Assembly: GCA_902786205.1 (NCBI GenBank)
Contig: CADABQ010000024.1
Coordinates: 1-49,370 of the forward strand
Reading direction: 5' to 3'
Source of the DNA: an uncultured Lachnospiraceae bacterium
GTDB lineage: Bacteria > Bacillota > Clostridia > Lachnospirales > Lachnospiraceae
DNA length: 49,370 bases
Positions 8,039 through 15,014 of this stretch are shown here, in pieces. The translations under genes and the position numbers were made by a program. Position 1 is the first letter of the stretch. Each line of letters starts with the position of its first letter. Under the pieces are notes generated by a model. It made no database searches. It was not told the DNA's origin and saw only the letters and a program-made list of their open reading frames with translations.

Positions 8039-8767
8039 TCATTCTATTGCCTGCACAACAGCAGACTTATTTGTTTTATAAGTGTATTGTTTATAAACAT
8101 CTTCCACTTTCTTTTTTCGTGTTCTTGCCAGTGGTATACTTTTTTCATTGTTTAAAACCACAATGCTTTCCTTAATGCAATCTATATAAGAAACATTCAC
8201 AATATACTTCGCGTGTGCTCTAACAAAGCACCTGGGATCTAACCAATTTTCTAATCGATTCAATGAGACATATATTTTTTCTACTTTTCCGCATACAGTA
8301 TGTATTTCAGAAATTCGTTCCTTTCGTTCAAACATATATACATCAGACAAACGGATTTGATAAACATACCCTCTCTTCTTATACGGAAAATATATACTTT
8401 CTTCTGAAACTACATGCTCCGCCCTATTGATTGCCTCTTCTAATTTTTCATTATCAAATGTTTTTTTCAAAAAACGTAGCGCTCCCACTTCAAACGCTTG
8501 GCATGCATCGGTTTCCTTACCGGCTATAAAAATAATTACCGCATTCGCACTATATTTTCGTATTTCTTTTGCTAAATAATAACCACTTTGATTTTCTTCA
8601 TCCAGCTCCATAAAAAATATCGAAAAATGTTTTTTAAACATATCTTTTTCTATTTCTTTTTCGTCTGTATACAAATATACTTTCCACGCTGGCTCCAATC
8701 GTTCTACTTTTTCTTTTATTTTTTCCTGTATTGCATTATCCATACAGAAAATAGCAACATTAACCAT
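8039..8767 (-). CDS. LytTR-family response regulator with atypical receiver
   Basis: 242 aa: a receiver-like domain (about residues 1-115) and a LytTR DNA-binding domain (about 135-230) with the expected YQIRLSDVYMFERKER, YVSLNRLENWLD, FVRAHAKYIVNVSYI and IPLARTRKKKV. In the receiver the usual phosphoacceptor Asp aligns with Glu54 (FFMELDEE), and the acidic pair is reduced to MD (residues 9-10); the conserved Lys is present in FLKKTF. Glu can mimic phospho-Asp, so the protein may be constitutively active or controlled another way. No histidine kinase is adjacent. The gene begins 1 base after the upstream unknown gene. Confidence 0.9.
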   Translation of the reverse strand: MVNVAIFCMDNAIQEKIKEKVERLEPAWKVYLYTDEKEIEKDMFKKHFSIFFMELDEENQSGYYLAKEIRKYSANAVIIFIAGKETDACQAFEVGALRFLKKTFDNEKLEEAINRAEHVVSEESIYFPYKKRGYVYQIRLSDVYMFERKERISEIHTVCGKVEKIYVSLNRLENWLDPRCFVRAHAKYIVNVSYIDCIKESIVVLNNEKSIPLARTRKKKVEDVYKQYTYKTNKSAVVQAIE

Positions 8768-8768
8768 A

Positions 8769-9374
8769 CTAATACTCCAGTTCTAATTGCATTTTTGCAA
8801 GTTCATTCGCTAGTTTTTTTCGTTCTTTACATTTCTCTACTGTTTTTACCGTCATTCCTCTTTCTCTTAATTGCAATAATAGTTTTTTCGAAACAGTAAG
8901 TCTTTTATATAACATTTGTTCATATTTTTCTCCCATAATCCCTGGTTCAAAACCTCCAAAAAAAGGATGTATTCCACAACTTTCGTACTCCTTTTCTTCT
9001 AATCTTTTAAAAGGTAAATCTGCTTTATAATTTCGAAATACGTATTCACGGGTTCCTAATTCTCTTAAAAGTCTTGCTATAAAAGCATGATAATTTCCTT
9101 TTTGGCAGAGACACTCCCGCATTTCACAAGGAAGTATCACATCTTCCATACTTTTTTCAGAAAATTCCCATACATTGAAGGATAGAAATGCACATGAAAT
9201 GTTTCGTTTTAAAATCAGCATTAACAATGGCATCTGCTCGTCATATCCGTCAAAATAGGCACTGACTTCTACACCATTAAACAAAAACATAAATTTCATT
9301 CCAGTTGCTCTTCCTAATTCGCTCTTTTGGAATTCCCAATATAAACCTTGTAATACCACTTTGTCCATTTTCAT
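8769..9374 (-). CDS. hypothetical protein (201 aa), partner of the LytTR regulator
   Basis: Family not recognised. The start ATG has AAGGAG 6-7 bases upstream. The protein is soluble, without signal peptide or clear membrane segment; it has a beta-type first half (MKFMFLFNGVEVSAYFDGY) and a basic, helical C-terminus (KKLLLQLRERGMTVKTVEKCKERKKLANELAKM). Cysteines CEMRECLC near residue 84 could bind metal. Its stop lies 1 base before the LytTR start, so the two are very likely cotranslated and functionally linked, perhaps as sensor or regulator of the atypical receiver. That role is inference. Confidence 0.72.
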   Translation of the reverse strand: MKMDKVVLQGLYWEFQKSELGRATGMKFMFLFNGVEVSAYFDGYDEQMPLLMLILKRNISCAFLSFNVWEFSEKSMEDVILPCEMRECLCQKGNYHAFIARLLRELGTREYVFRNYKADLPFKRLEEKEYESCGIHPFFGGFEPGIMGEKYEQMLYKRLTVSKKLLLQLRERGMTVKTVEKCKERKKLANELAKMQLELEY

Positions 9375-9660
9375 TTTTTTCTCCTTATAAATTTTATAAC
9401 TTTTTTAAACTTTTTTTCAAATCTAATGTATCATTTTTCTTCCTTTTTTTTCAAGGCTTTGAAGACAATTGGACTTTTTCGGTTATATCTTGTGTAAAAT
9501 TTTTCCATTTTTTTAGAACAAAATGAACGTAACTTAATTTGAGAACATAGTGGACAAAGTCCACTTTAATTTCCTAATTTTTTTACTCATGAGGGACTTA
9601 CTCCACTCCGAGTGCCAGATGAGGTTTGCACGCTTTTTGCGACCTTCTTCCTTTAGAGGA
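9375..9660 (-). repeat. intergenic stretch with a degenerate R4 module
   Basis: No gene is supported. Near 9549-9570 a small palindrome TAGTGGACAAAGTCCACTTT matches the part at 23830. Between 9600 and 9655 the minus strand reads GGTCGCAAAAAGCGTGCAAA then a TCTGGCA motif, also found in the R4 copy at 32395. Both pieces lie just downstream of the tRNA terminator on the minus strand, as in other R4 copies. Confidence 0.55.
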
Positions 9661-9662
9661 AT

Positions 9663-9697
9663 CAAAAAAGCTGTTACATAAATATGTAACAGCTTTC
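9663..9697 (-). terminator. intrinsic terminator of the tRNA-Tyr/tRNA-Leu unit
   Basis: Stem AGCTGTTACATA / TATGTAACAGCT with a 2-base loop, followed on the minus strand by TTTTTT (A-run at 9663-9668). It lies directly after tRNA-Leu. Confidence 0.9.
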
Positions 9698-9701
9698 ATC
9701 A

Positions 9702-9787
9702 TGCCGGCGACCGGAATCGAACCGGTACGGGTATTACTACCCACAGGATTTTAAGTCCTGGGCGTCTGCCAGTTCCGCCACGCCGGC
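9702..9787 (-). tRNA. tRNA-Leu(TAA)
   Basis: Class II tRNA on the minus strand. Acceptor GCCGGCG pairs with CGCCGGC, discriminator A is at 9702, anticodon loop CTTAAAA gives TAA, and the T arm is GGTTCGATTCC. It follows tRNA-Tyr by about 60 bases and shares its promoter and terminator. No encoded CCA. Confidence 0.96.
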
Positions 9788-9846
9788 ATATTTACTTGTA
9801 TATAGCCTCTTTCCTCTAATTGAAGATTTCAGCAAAGCAAATAAAA

Positions 9847-9928
9847 TGGGCGAAGGTGGATTCGAACCACCGAAGCATTAAGCAGCAGATTTACAGTCTG
9901 TCCCCTTTGGCCACTCGGGAATTCGCCC
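9847..9928 (-). tRNA. tRNA-Tyr(GTA)
   Basis: Minus strand class II tRNA. Acceptor GGGCGAA pairs with TTCGCCC, discriminator A at 9847, anticodon loop CTGTAAA gives GTA, T arm GGTTCGAATCC. First gene of the Tyr-Leu unit. Confidence 0.96.
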
Positions 9929-9956
9929 CTTCTCAAATGTCTCTCAACAAGAATAT

Positions 9957-9985
9957 ATTATACCAGAATTCTTGTACTTTGTCTA
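9957..9985 (-). promoter_or_regulatory. sigma-A promoter of the tRNA-Tyr/Leu unit
   Basis: Minus strand TAGACA (9980-9985), 17-base spacer, TATAAT (9957-9962), about 28 bases before the tRNA-Tyr 5' end. Confidence 0.82.
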
Positions 9986-10028
9986 GTAATTTTTTAATTT
10001 TTATATAACACTTTTTATGGTTGAACAA

Positions 10029-10208
10029 TTACTGTTTTATTATTTGTTTTATGCTTCGTTCTACCTGTTTTCGTGGCAACATCACTTGATGCCCACATCC
10101 CTGACATTTTAACCGGAAATCAATTCCAACTCGCAATACTTCCCACTCATAACTTCCACATGGATGTTGCTTCTTCAAACGTAACTTATCTCCAATCTGA
10201 ATATCCAT
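10029..10208 (-). CDS. DUF951 family protein
   Basis: Small protein of about 59 aa. It matches the DUF951 pattern: MDIQIGDKLRLKKQHPCGS, WEVLRVGIDFRLKCQGCGH, then MLPRKQVERSIK. The single CGSYEW...CQGCGH set of cysteines suggests a zinc site. The family has unknown function and is widespread in Firmicutes. I choose ATG 10208, where the family start begins; an in-frame TTG at 10229 is possible but less likely. Confidence 0.9.
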   Translation of the reverse strand: MDIQIGDKLRLKKQHPCGSYEWEVLRVGIDFRLKCQGCGHQVMLPRKQVERSIKQIIKQ

Positions 10209-10301
10209 CTTTTTCCTTTTCTCCTTCAATTTGATATTTTCAAAATCTTTCTGCTTTTATAACTATACCACTTCCCGACATATTCTGACAAGAAAAACCT
10301 A

Positions 10302-10330
10302 TTGACAGCCTTTCCCTTTTGTTGTATTAT
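10302..10330 (+). promoter_or_regulatory. sigma-A promoter for the hemolysin III gene
   Basis: TTGACA (10302-10307), 17-base spacer, TATTAT (10325-10330) on the plus strand. The leader between it and the gene is about 250 bases, contains an ATGTAGTTTC/GAAACTACAT-type palindrome at 10344-10364 and a second inverted repeat (GTTGTTTATTTTCT with AGAAAATAAACA), and then the R1 repeat. Confidence 0.78.
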
Positions 10331-10453
10331 CATATACAAGATAATGTAGTTTCAAAAACTACATATCATTTCATTCGAAAACATGTTGTTTATTTTCTAT
10401 TATACAACGATCTGTCCACACTTCTAATTAGAAAATAAACACTCAACAAAATA

Positions 10454-10603
10454 ATGTACTCTCGGAGTCTCTTTTTGCCTGATTTTGCAAAATGTTTTTT
10501 TATCAGATATGCACAAATTTATGAGGCGTACGTGGAGCGTACGTTGATTAAATTTGTGTATAGCTGGCGGAAAAACAGTCGCAAAAGTGGGTGCAAGGGA
10601 GAC
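10454..10603 (+). repeat. R1 element, copy 2 (right end truncated into a gene)
   Basis: Homologous to R1 copies 1 and 3: ATGTACTCTCGGAGTCTC at the left end, then the internal palindrome GCACAAATTTA ... TAAATTTGTG around two CGTACG copies, then GGGTGCAAGGGAGA. The right terminal repeat present in the other copies is missing: at about 10604 the sequence passes into hemolysin III coding sequence. AATA precedes the left end as at copy 3, but no second target copy can be seen. The element supplies the GTG start codon of the gene. Confidence 0.85.
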
Positions 10604-11268
10604 AACAATTATTACATCCAAAGGATCCTGGAAGTGCAATCACACATTTTATCGGAATGGTGCTCATTGCACTTGGAATGTTACCATTACTACGACATAC
10701 TTTTACACATAGTAGCAATATCGGTATCAGCGTCTTTTCCATGTTTATTTTTTGTTTTAGTATGTTTCTATTATATGCAGCAAGTACTTTCTATCATACT
10801 TTTAATCTAACAAAAGTAATCAACAAACGATTAAAAAAATGTGACCACATGATGATTTTTGTTATGATTGCAGGAAGCTATACTCCTGTTTGCCTCATAG
10901 TTCTTGCGAATCGTTTAGGTCGAACAATGTGTCTCGCCGTTTGGAGTATTGCAATCTTTGGCATTGTATTAAAAGCACTTTGGGTCACTTGTCCAAAATG
11001 GTTTTCTTCTGTCATTTATATTGCCATGGGATGGACTTGTATTTTCGGATTAGCTCAAATTGCAGCCAAATTATCTACTCCTGCCTTTATTTGGCTGTTT
11101 GCCGGTGGCATTTGTTATACCATAGGCGGTATTATTTATGCATTGCCTATGAAAAACTTTAACCGTAAACATAAAAACTTTGGAACACATGAAATTTTCC
11201 ATGTATTTGTTTTGTTGGGAAGTCTTTGCCACTACATTATGATGTATGCCTTTGTTGCACATATCTAA
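10591..11268 (+). CDS. hemolysin III (HlyIII/PAQR) family membrane protein
   Basis: 225 aa, seven predicted transmembrane segments. HlyIII/PAQR signatures: KDPGSAITHFIGM near residue 11, YAASTFYHTF, KKCDHMMIFVMIAGSYTPVC, KALWVTCPKWF, and the C-terminal GTHEIFHVFVLLGSLCHYIMM with metal-binding His residues. The start is odd: GTG 10591 and the first four codons lie in the R1 repeat, with no convincing ribosome-binding site upstream (TAG is in frame at 10561). Family members usually begin only a few residues before KDPGSAITH, so the native start seems to have been replaced. The rest is intact. Confidence 0.88.
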   Translation: MQGRQQLLHPKDPGSAITHFIGMVLIALGMLPLLRHTFTHSSNIGISVFSMFIFCFSMFLLYAASTFYHTFNLTKVINKRLKKCDHMMIFVMIAGSYTPVCLIVLANRLGRTMCLAVWSIAIFGIVLKALWVTCPKWFSSVIYIAMGWTCIFGLAQIAAKLSTPAFIWLFAGGICYTIGGIIYALPMKNFNRKHKNFGTHEIFHVFVLLGSLCHYIMMYAFVAHI

Positions 11269-11351
11269 TTTTCAAGCAAAATAGAACGTAGTTTTTTCAG
11301 ATAACACACTTTTTATAAGCTAGCAGATTAGGGTTCGTTAGTCACGTAAGT

Positions 11352-11396
11352 AAAAAACCAGGACGTTACACATTTCGTGTATCGCCCTGGTTTTTC
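11352..11396. terminator. bidirectional terminator between hlyIII and nitroreductase genes
   Basis: Outer stem AAAAACCAGG / CCTGGTTTTT, inner stem TACAC/GTGTA. T-runs leave the stem on both strands, fitting two convergent genes. Confidence 0.85.
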
Positions 11397-11428
11397 TATT
11401 TTCAGAAACATAATACTTCTCATTACAA

Positions 11429-11968
11429 TTAAAAGAATACAGCTACCTTTTCTAATTCTTTTCTCTTTGGCATCTCTGCATCTTCTTTTCGATAACCTAC
11501 TGCAATTACAGCAACTACTTCCTGGTCTTCCGGAATAGATAATTGTGTACGAAGTGCTTTTTCATCACGTATTCCCATCACTAAAGTATCTAATCCAAGT
11601 TCTGCTGCTTTTAATAATAAATTCTGATTGGCAAGTCCTAAATCATAGGCTCCCCATTCATTTCCAAGTTCATTATCTGGATTTCCTTCGCGGTCAAATC
11701 CAGCTCTGTTTTTTACAAATGTTGTTACAATCAATGCTGGCGCATCCTTACAACTATTTTGATTAAATTCTGGAAGTGTTGCTTTTTTCACTGCTTCTAC
11801 CTTCTCAGGAGTCTGCACAACATAATAGCGACCAGTCTGTGAATTTTTCCATGATGGTGCTAACTGTGCAGCTTTCACCAATTCTTCTAGCACACTCTTT
11901 TCGATACTCTCTCCCTGCTTATACGCACGAATACTTCTTCTTGTCTCCATTGCTTTCATTAATTCCAT
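11429..11968 (-). CDS. nitroreductase family protein
   Basis: FMN-dependent NAD(P)H oxidoreductase family, about 179 aa from ATG 11968, which has GAGGGAGGA upstream. Motifs: METRRSIRAYK (FMN phosphate contact), AAQLAPSWKNSQTGRYYVV, YDLGLANQNLLLKAAELGLDTLVMG, and the C-terminal VIAVGYRKEDAEMPKRK. The substrate cannot be inferred from sequence. It is a single-gene unit ended by the shared terminator. Confidence 0.92.
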   Translation of the reverse strand: MELMKAMETRRSIRAYKQGESIEKSVLEELVKAAQLAPSWKNSQTGRYYVVQTPEKVEAVKKATLPEFNQNSCKDAPALIVTTFVKNRAGFDREGNPDNELGNEWGAYDLGLANQNLLLKAAELGLDTLVMGIRDEKALRTQLSIPEDQEVVAVIAVGYRKEDAEMPKRKELEKVAVFF

Positions 11969-12027
11969 TTTTATTCCTCCCTCTGATAGTTTCTTTGGCA
12001 ACCCGATACTGTTTACAGTAGCTTTGC

Positions 12028-12483
12028 CTACTTTTTTTCCAGCAATAGTTTTCTAGATACAAAGTTCCAGACTAAAACAACTAATGTGGCAATAACTTTT
12101 GGTATCATATATGCAAAACGTGAGATAATCGCCGGCCAATTTTTAAAATAGGAATCTATTCCATCTAAGGATCTAATGATAATAACATTGATAATCAAAC
12201 CAATAATACTTAACACTAAAAAAATAAGAAATTCCTTTGTACGACTCATATCATCTCGACGTTCAAACACGTATTTCATGCTTCCTATATAGTTTACTAC
12301 AACTGATACAGAAAAAGAAATAATAGTTGCTATTGTCTTCCATGTTTTCAATCCCATTACGCCAGCAAAAATGTCACTAGCTCCATAAAGTTCAACAAGA
12401 ATGGCAAACAAAACCCAGTCTATAATGGTAGCAACAACCCCTACTACTCCAAATTTTACAATTTGCTCTATTAACTTTTTCAT
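12028..12483 (-). CDS. GtrA-like family membrane protein
   Basis: 151 aa with four transmembrane segments. GtrA signatures: KFGVVGVVATIIDWVLFAIL at the start and NYIGSMKYVFERR in the middle, ending WNFVSRKLLLEKK. GtrA-family proteins are thought to move or assist lipid-linked sugars in wall or glycan modification. No glycosyltransferase is adjacent here. It follows the MetH-activation-like gene by 22 bases and may be cotranscribed. Confidence 0.9.
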   Translation of the reverse strand: MKKLIEQIVKFGVVGVVATIIDWVLFAILVELYGASDIFAGVMGLKTWKTIATIISFSVSVVVNYIGSMKYVFERRDDMSRTKEFLIFLVLSIIGLIINVIIIRSLDGIDSYFKNWPAIISRFAYMIPKVIATLVVLVWNFVSRKLLLEKK

Positions 12484-12505
12484 TTGAACCTCCGTTGCCT
12501 TTTGT

Positions 12506-13201
12506 TTATATCTTTTCTATTTTTTCGACACAAAATTCACAGTTTTTTCCTTGTGCAAGGCAATGATTACATTGTTTTCCAAAAACATCAATCTCATGTT
12601 TTAATAATAAATACATACCAAGAACACTCTTTTCCGGGTATAATAATCCATCTTCTCGCACAGATACTCCAAGACTTTTTCCATCTACCATCTGATACAT
12701 AGTCTTCATATGCGCCAGATCAATTCCATAAAACCCAGGTGAAATGCAAGAGGATACATATTCTCCAGTTTGTTGCGACAAATATTCTTTTACCCACTCT
12801 CTTGCTGCGTCTAAATATGCATTTTGCCACATATGCGTATATAACTGGTCTAACGTATCCTGTCTGTCATTAGCTAATGTTTCTTCGCTGACTAAAAATG
12901 CATAGGCACCTATTATTTGATTTTTGTACAAGTGCAATGGTAAATCATAATAAATTGTTTTATCTTCTATTGTCATAAAACCTTCTTCAAATCGATAAAA
13001 ATGTACTTTCTGTAAAAGTACTTTTACTTTTATCTTTTTTTGTAATTTCTGTTCCATTTGCTGCACTTCATCCTTTTGATAAGGAGACGGTGGATTCTCC
13101 TTGGAAAATCCGCTCATAGACCAAAACAATTTTTCTGCCCTCTCCTGCAACAGTAGATTTGAAACGTCTATCCGATACAAGTCCTGCTTATTCTTGCACA
13201 T
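12506..13201 (-). CDS. MetH activation-domain-like protein with C-terminal cysteine cluster
   Basis: 231 aa. The region CISPGFYGIDLAHMKTMY ... LGVSVREDGLLYPEKSV resembles the AdoMet-binding reactivation domain of cobalamin-dependent methionine synthase (SPGYGDL-type motif and the L-x-P-x-KS motif). The C-terminus carries two cysteine pairs (CNHC and CEFC), which may bind a metal cluster. Such proteins accompany corrinoid methyltransferases in clostridia, but none is beside it. The ATG at 13201 lies inside the ArsR gene end (14-base overlap), implying coupling. The family assignment is by motif recall and is moderate. Confidence 0.65.
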   Translation of the reverse strand: MCKNKQDLYRIDVSNLLLQERAEKLFWSMSGFSKENPPSPYQKDEVQQMEQKLQKKIKVKVLLQKVHFYRFEEGFMTIEDKTIYYDLPLHLYKNQIIGAYAFLVSEETLANDRQDTLDQLYTHMWQNAYLDAAREWVKEYLSQQTGEYVSSCISPGFYGIDLAHMKTMYQMVDGKSLGVSVREDGLLYPEKSVLGMYLLLKHEIDVFGKQCNHCLAQGKNCEFCVEKIEKI

Positions 13202-13532
13202 GTTCAAGTCCTTGATTTAATATAGTATGAATATGTCCATCCGCCAACGAATAAAATACGGTTTTTCCTTCTCTGCGATACTTGACTAATTTTGCCTGTT
13301 TTAGCACACGAAGCTGATGCGAAATGGCAGATTGACTCATACCTACTACTGCTGCTATATCATAGACACATAATTCTGTATGCGCAAGAGCATACAAAAT
13401 TCGTATTCTTGTCATATCGCTAAACACTTTAAACAGGTCAGCCAAATCATAAACAATCTCTTCTGGAGGCATTTGCTCTTCTATCGCTCTGCTGGTTTCT
13501 TCTGTCATAAACATATATTTTGGGTTCTCCAT
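13188..13532 (-). CDS. ArsR/SmtB-family winged-helix regulator
   Basis: 114 aa. VFSDMTRIRILYALAHTELCVYDIAAVVGMSQSAISHQLRVLKQAKLVKYRREGK is written here only in parts: the helix-turn-helix lies at about residues 58-80 (GMSQSAISHQLR) and the wing at KYRREGKTVFYSL. In metal-sensing members the alpha3 motif is CVCD; here it is CVYD, so classical alpha3 metal sensing is doubtful. It has AAAGGAGGAG before the ATG, is preceded by repeat R3 copy 1, and overlaps the downstream gene, so it probably autoregulates that pair. Confidence 0.92.
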   Translation of the reverse strand: MENPKYMFMTEETSRAIEEQMPPEEIVYDLADLFKVFSDMTRIRILYALAHTELCVYDIAAVVGMSQSAISHQLRVLKQAKLVKYRREGKTVFYSLADGHIHTILNQGLEHVQE

Positions 13533-13572
13533 CTGCTCCTCCTTTTATTTCCTGTATTTTAGGCATACTGTA

Positions 13573-13606
13573 AAGCAGATCCCTATCATCCGCTCACTAC
13601 CTGCTC
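13573..13606 (-). repeat. R3 leader hairpin, copy 1
   Basis: Minus strand GAGCAGGTAGTGAGCGGAT, loop, ATCTGCTTTA: a short stem preceded by a conserved GAGCA(G/A)G(T/C)AG box. It is 40 bases upstream of the ArsR start codon in the same orientation. Confidence 0.65.
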
Positions 13607-13659
13607 CTAAGTTAATACTATCTTTTAGTAGTTTATGGTTTCTGGAATGATTTGTCAAG

Positions 13660-14682
13660 TTACCTTATATTTTCCAATGCCAGTACTGCCCACTCCTGTC
13701 CTTTATAACTATTATACCCCTTTGTCTTTGCATAACCAAGAATACGTGTCAACTGTGCCTGTTCATTCATCTCTATGGCATATCCATAGTTTTCTTTTAC
13801 GTCACCAGCTAAAATGGTTTGCGCTCCCTGACATTCTAACAACATATTTTTATGAAAAATAAGTCCTCGATCTCTGGCTCCTATTACCATTCCATCCTTG
13901 TTAATCAAATATACTTCTCCCTTTTTCCCGATCTTGGTTTCATCAATCATAGCAAGAATATTCTCCCAGTTAAACCTCGTTGTTATGACTCCCAAAAAGG
14001 TTCCATCTTCATCTACAATTCTATTTGTATAGGAAACGACATAATCATCAATTACTTTTGAATAATGCAGATCGGATACTACTACATTTTCCTGCTCTTT
14101 CGCTGCCAAGAACCAGTCTTTTTGACTTACATCACGACCTATATATTCCTCTCTCTCAGCCGCTGCTACAATCGTTCCATTTCGATCTACCATAAATATA
14201 TCATGATAAACAGCATAAATTTTATGCAAGCTTTTTAGCAAATGCATGACATCCTCTTTTCGGTGGGGTGTATCTTCTTTTGCATAACGTATAATGGCTT
14301 CAAATGTACACCACACCTGCACATTACAATAGCGTTCTGCCAAATTTCGATCAATTTTATCAATTAGATCGTAGGCAACATCCGCAGTACGTACACCAAG
14401 CATATTATTAATTTCTATATTTAATGCTTCCACATTTTCCATGTTTTTTTGGTTGGTTGTACGATTTGCCTCTGAAAAATTTTTAATTTCCTGCGTAATA
14501 ATTTGAAAACCACCTGACATGCCGCCCATACGACCAAATTCCCTTGCTGCCGTATTCGCAAGCATGCGGCTCTGTTTTGCTATATTATCTATTTCATGCA
14601 TACTTTCCTGAGTTTTATTGTAGCCGTCCAGCATGTCCTGAATCATATCTGTAATATCCTTTTTTTCTCCTTTTTGAAACAT
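13660..14682 (-). CDS. soluble MCP-tip plus Cache-domain protein
   Basis: 340 aa from ATG 14682 (AAAGGAG upstream; an in-frame GTG 14700 is less likely). Residues about 25-75 (IDNIAKQSRMLANTAAREF ... GGFQIITQEIKNFSEAN) align with the hairpin tip of chemoreceptors, though key residues are degenerate. This is followed by a Cache (PAS-like) sensor region: MVDRNGTIVAAA, YIGRDVSQKDWFLAAKE, VVSYTNRIVDEDGTFLGV, GEVYLINKDGMVIGARD. There is no signal peptide or transmembrane helix, so both parts appear cytoplasmic. The domain order is the reverse of normal receptors. It lies 300 bases downstream of an MCP on the same strand. Confidence 0.85.
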   Translation of the reverse strand: MFQKGEKKDITDMIQDMLDGYNKTQESMHEIDNIAKQSRMLANTAAREFGRMGGMSGGFQIITQEIKNFSEANRTTNQKNMENVEALNIEINNMLGVRTADVAYDLIDKIDRNLAERYCNVQVWCTFEAIIRYAKEDTPHRKEDVMHLLKSLHKIYAVYHDIFMVDRNGTIVAAAEREEYIGRDVSQKDWFLAAKEQENVVVSDLHYSKVIDDYVVSYTNRIVDEDGTFLGVITTRFNWENILAMIDETKIGKKGEVYLINKDGMVIGARDRGLIFHKNMLLECQGAQTILAGDVKENYGYAIEMNEQAQLTRILGYAKTKGYNSYKGQEWAVLALENIR

Positions 14683-14716
14683 TTTACAATCTCCTTTCAC
14701 AACCTTGTAATAGATA

Positions 14717-14784
14717 ATTGCGAAACCCCAACACCTTTTACTTTCCTTATAATCATAAGATTACAGAAAATGGAGTTTCGCAAT
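14717..14784. promoter_or_regulatory. long-loop inverted repeat upstream of the Cache gene
   Basis: ATTGCGAAAC at 14717-14726 pairs with GTTTCGCAAT at 14775-14784, around a loop of about 48 bases, extended by a CCCC/GG partial pairing. It has no T-run on either strand, so it looks more like an operator or mRNA leader structure than a terminator. It lies between the MCP stop and the Cache gene start. Confidence 0.5.
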
Positions 14785-15014
14785 CACCTACAATATTATT
14801 CGTTCCATTGTACAATTCCAATGCATACACTTCTAAAGAATGATACACGTAACAATTACTTTTTCATTCCTACTCTATGATACACCAACCTAAAAAGGAA
14901 TACTATCTATTTTTCTATTCTTTCTGACCTTTCTATTGGTAGGTTCGGTTTACTCCTCCCTAGTGTAAACAATTTCGGTTTGATCTAAAATAACATATTT
15001 CATACCGAAAAAAT

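Noticed and set aside
10454..10810. Open frame starting at the ATG of the R1 terminal repeat and running into hlyIII
   Set aside because: It is out of frame with hlyIII, and the same frame is interrupted by a stop in copy 1 (duplication). The element is better explained as non-coding.
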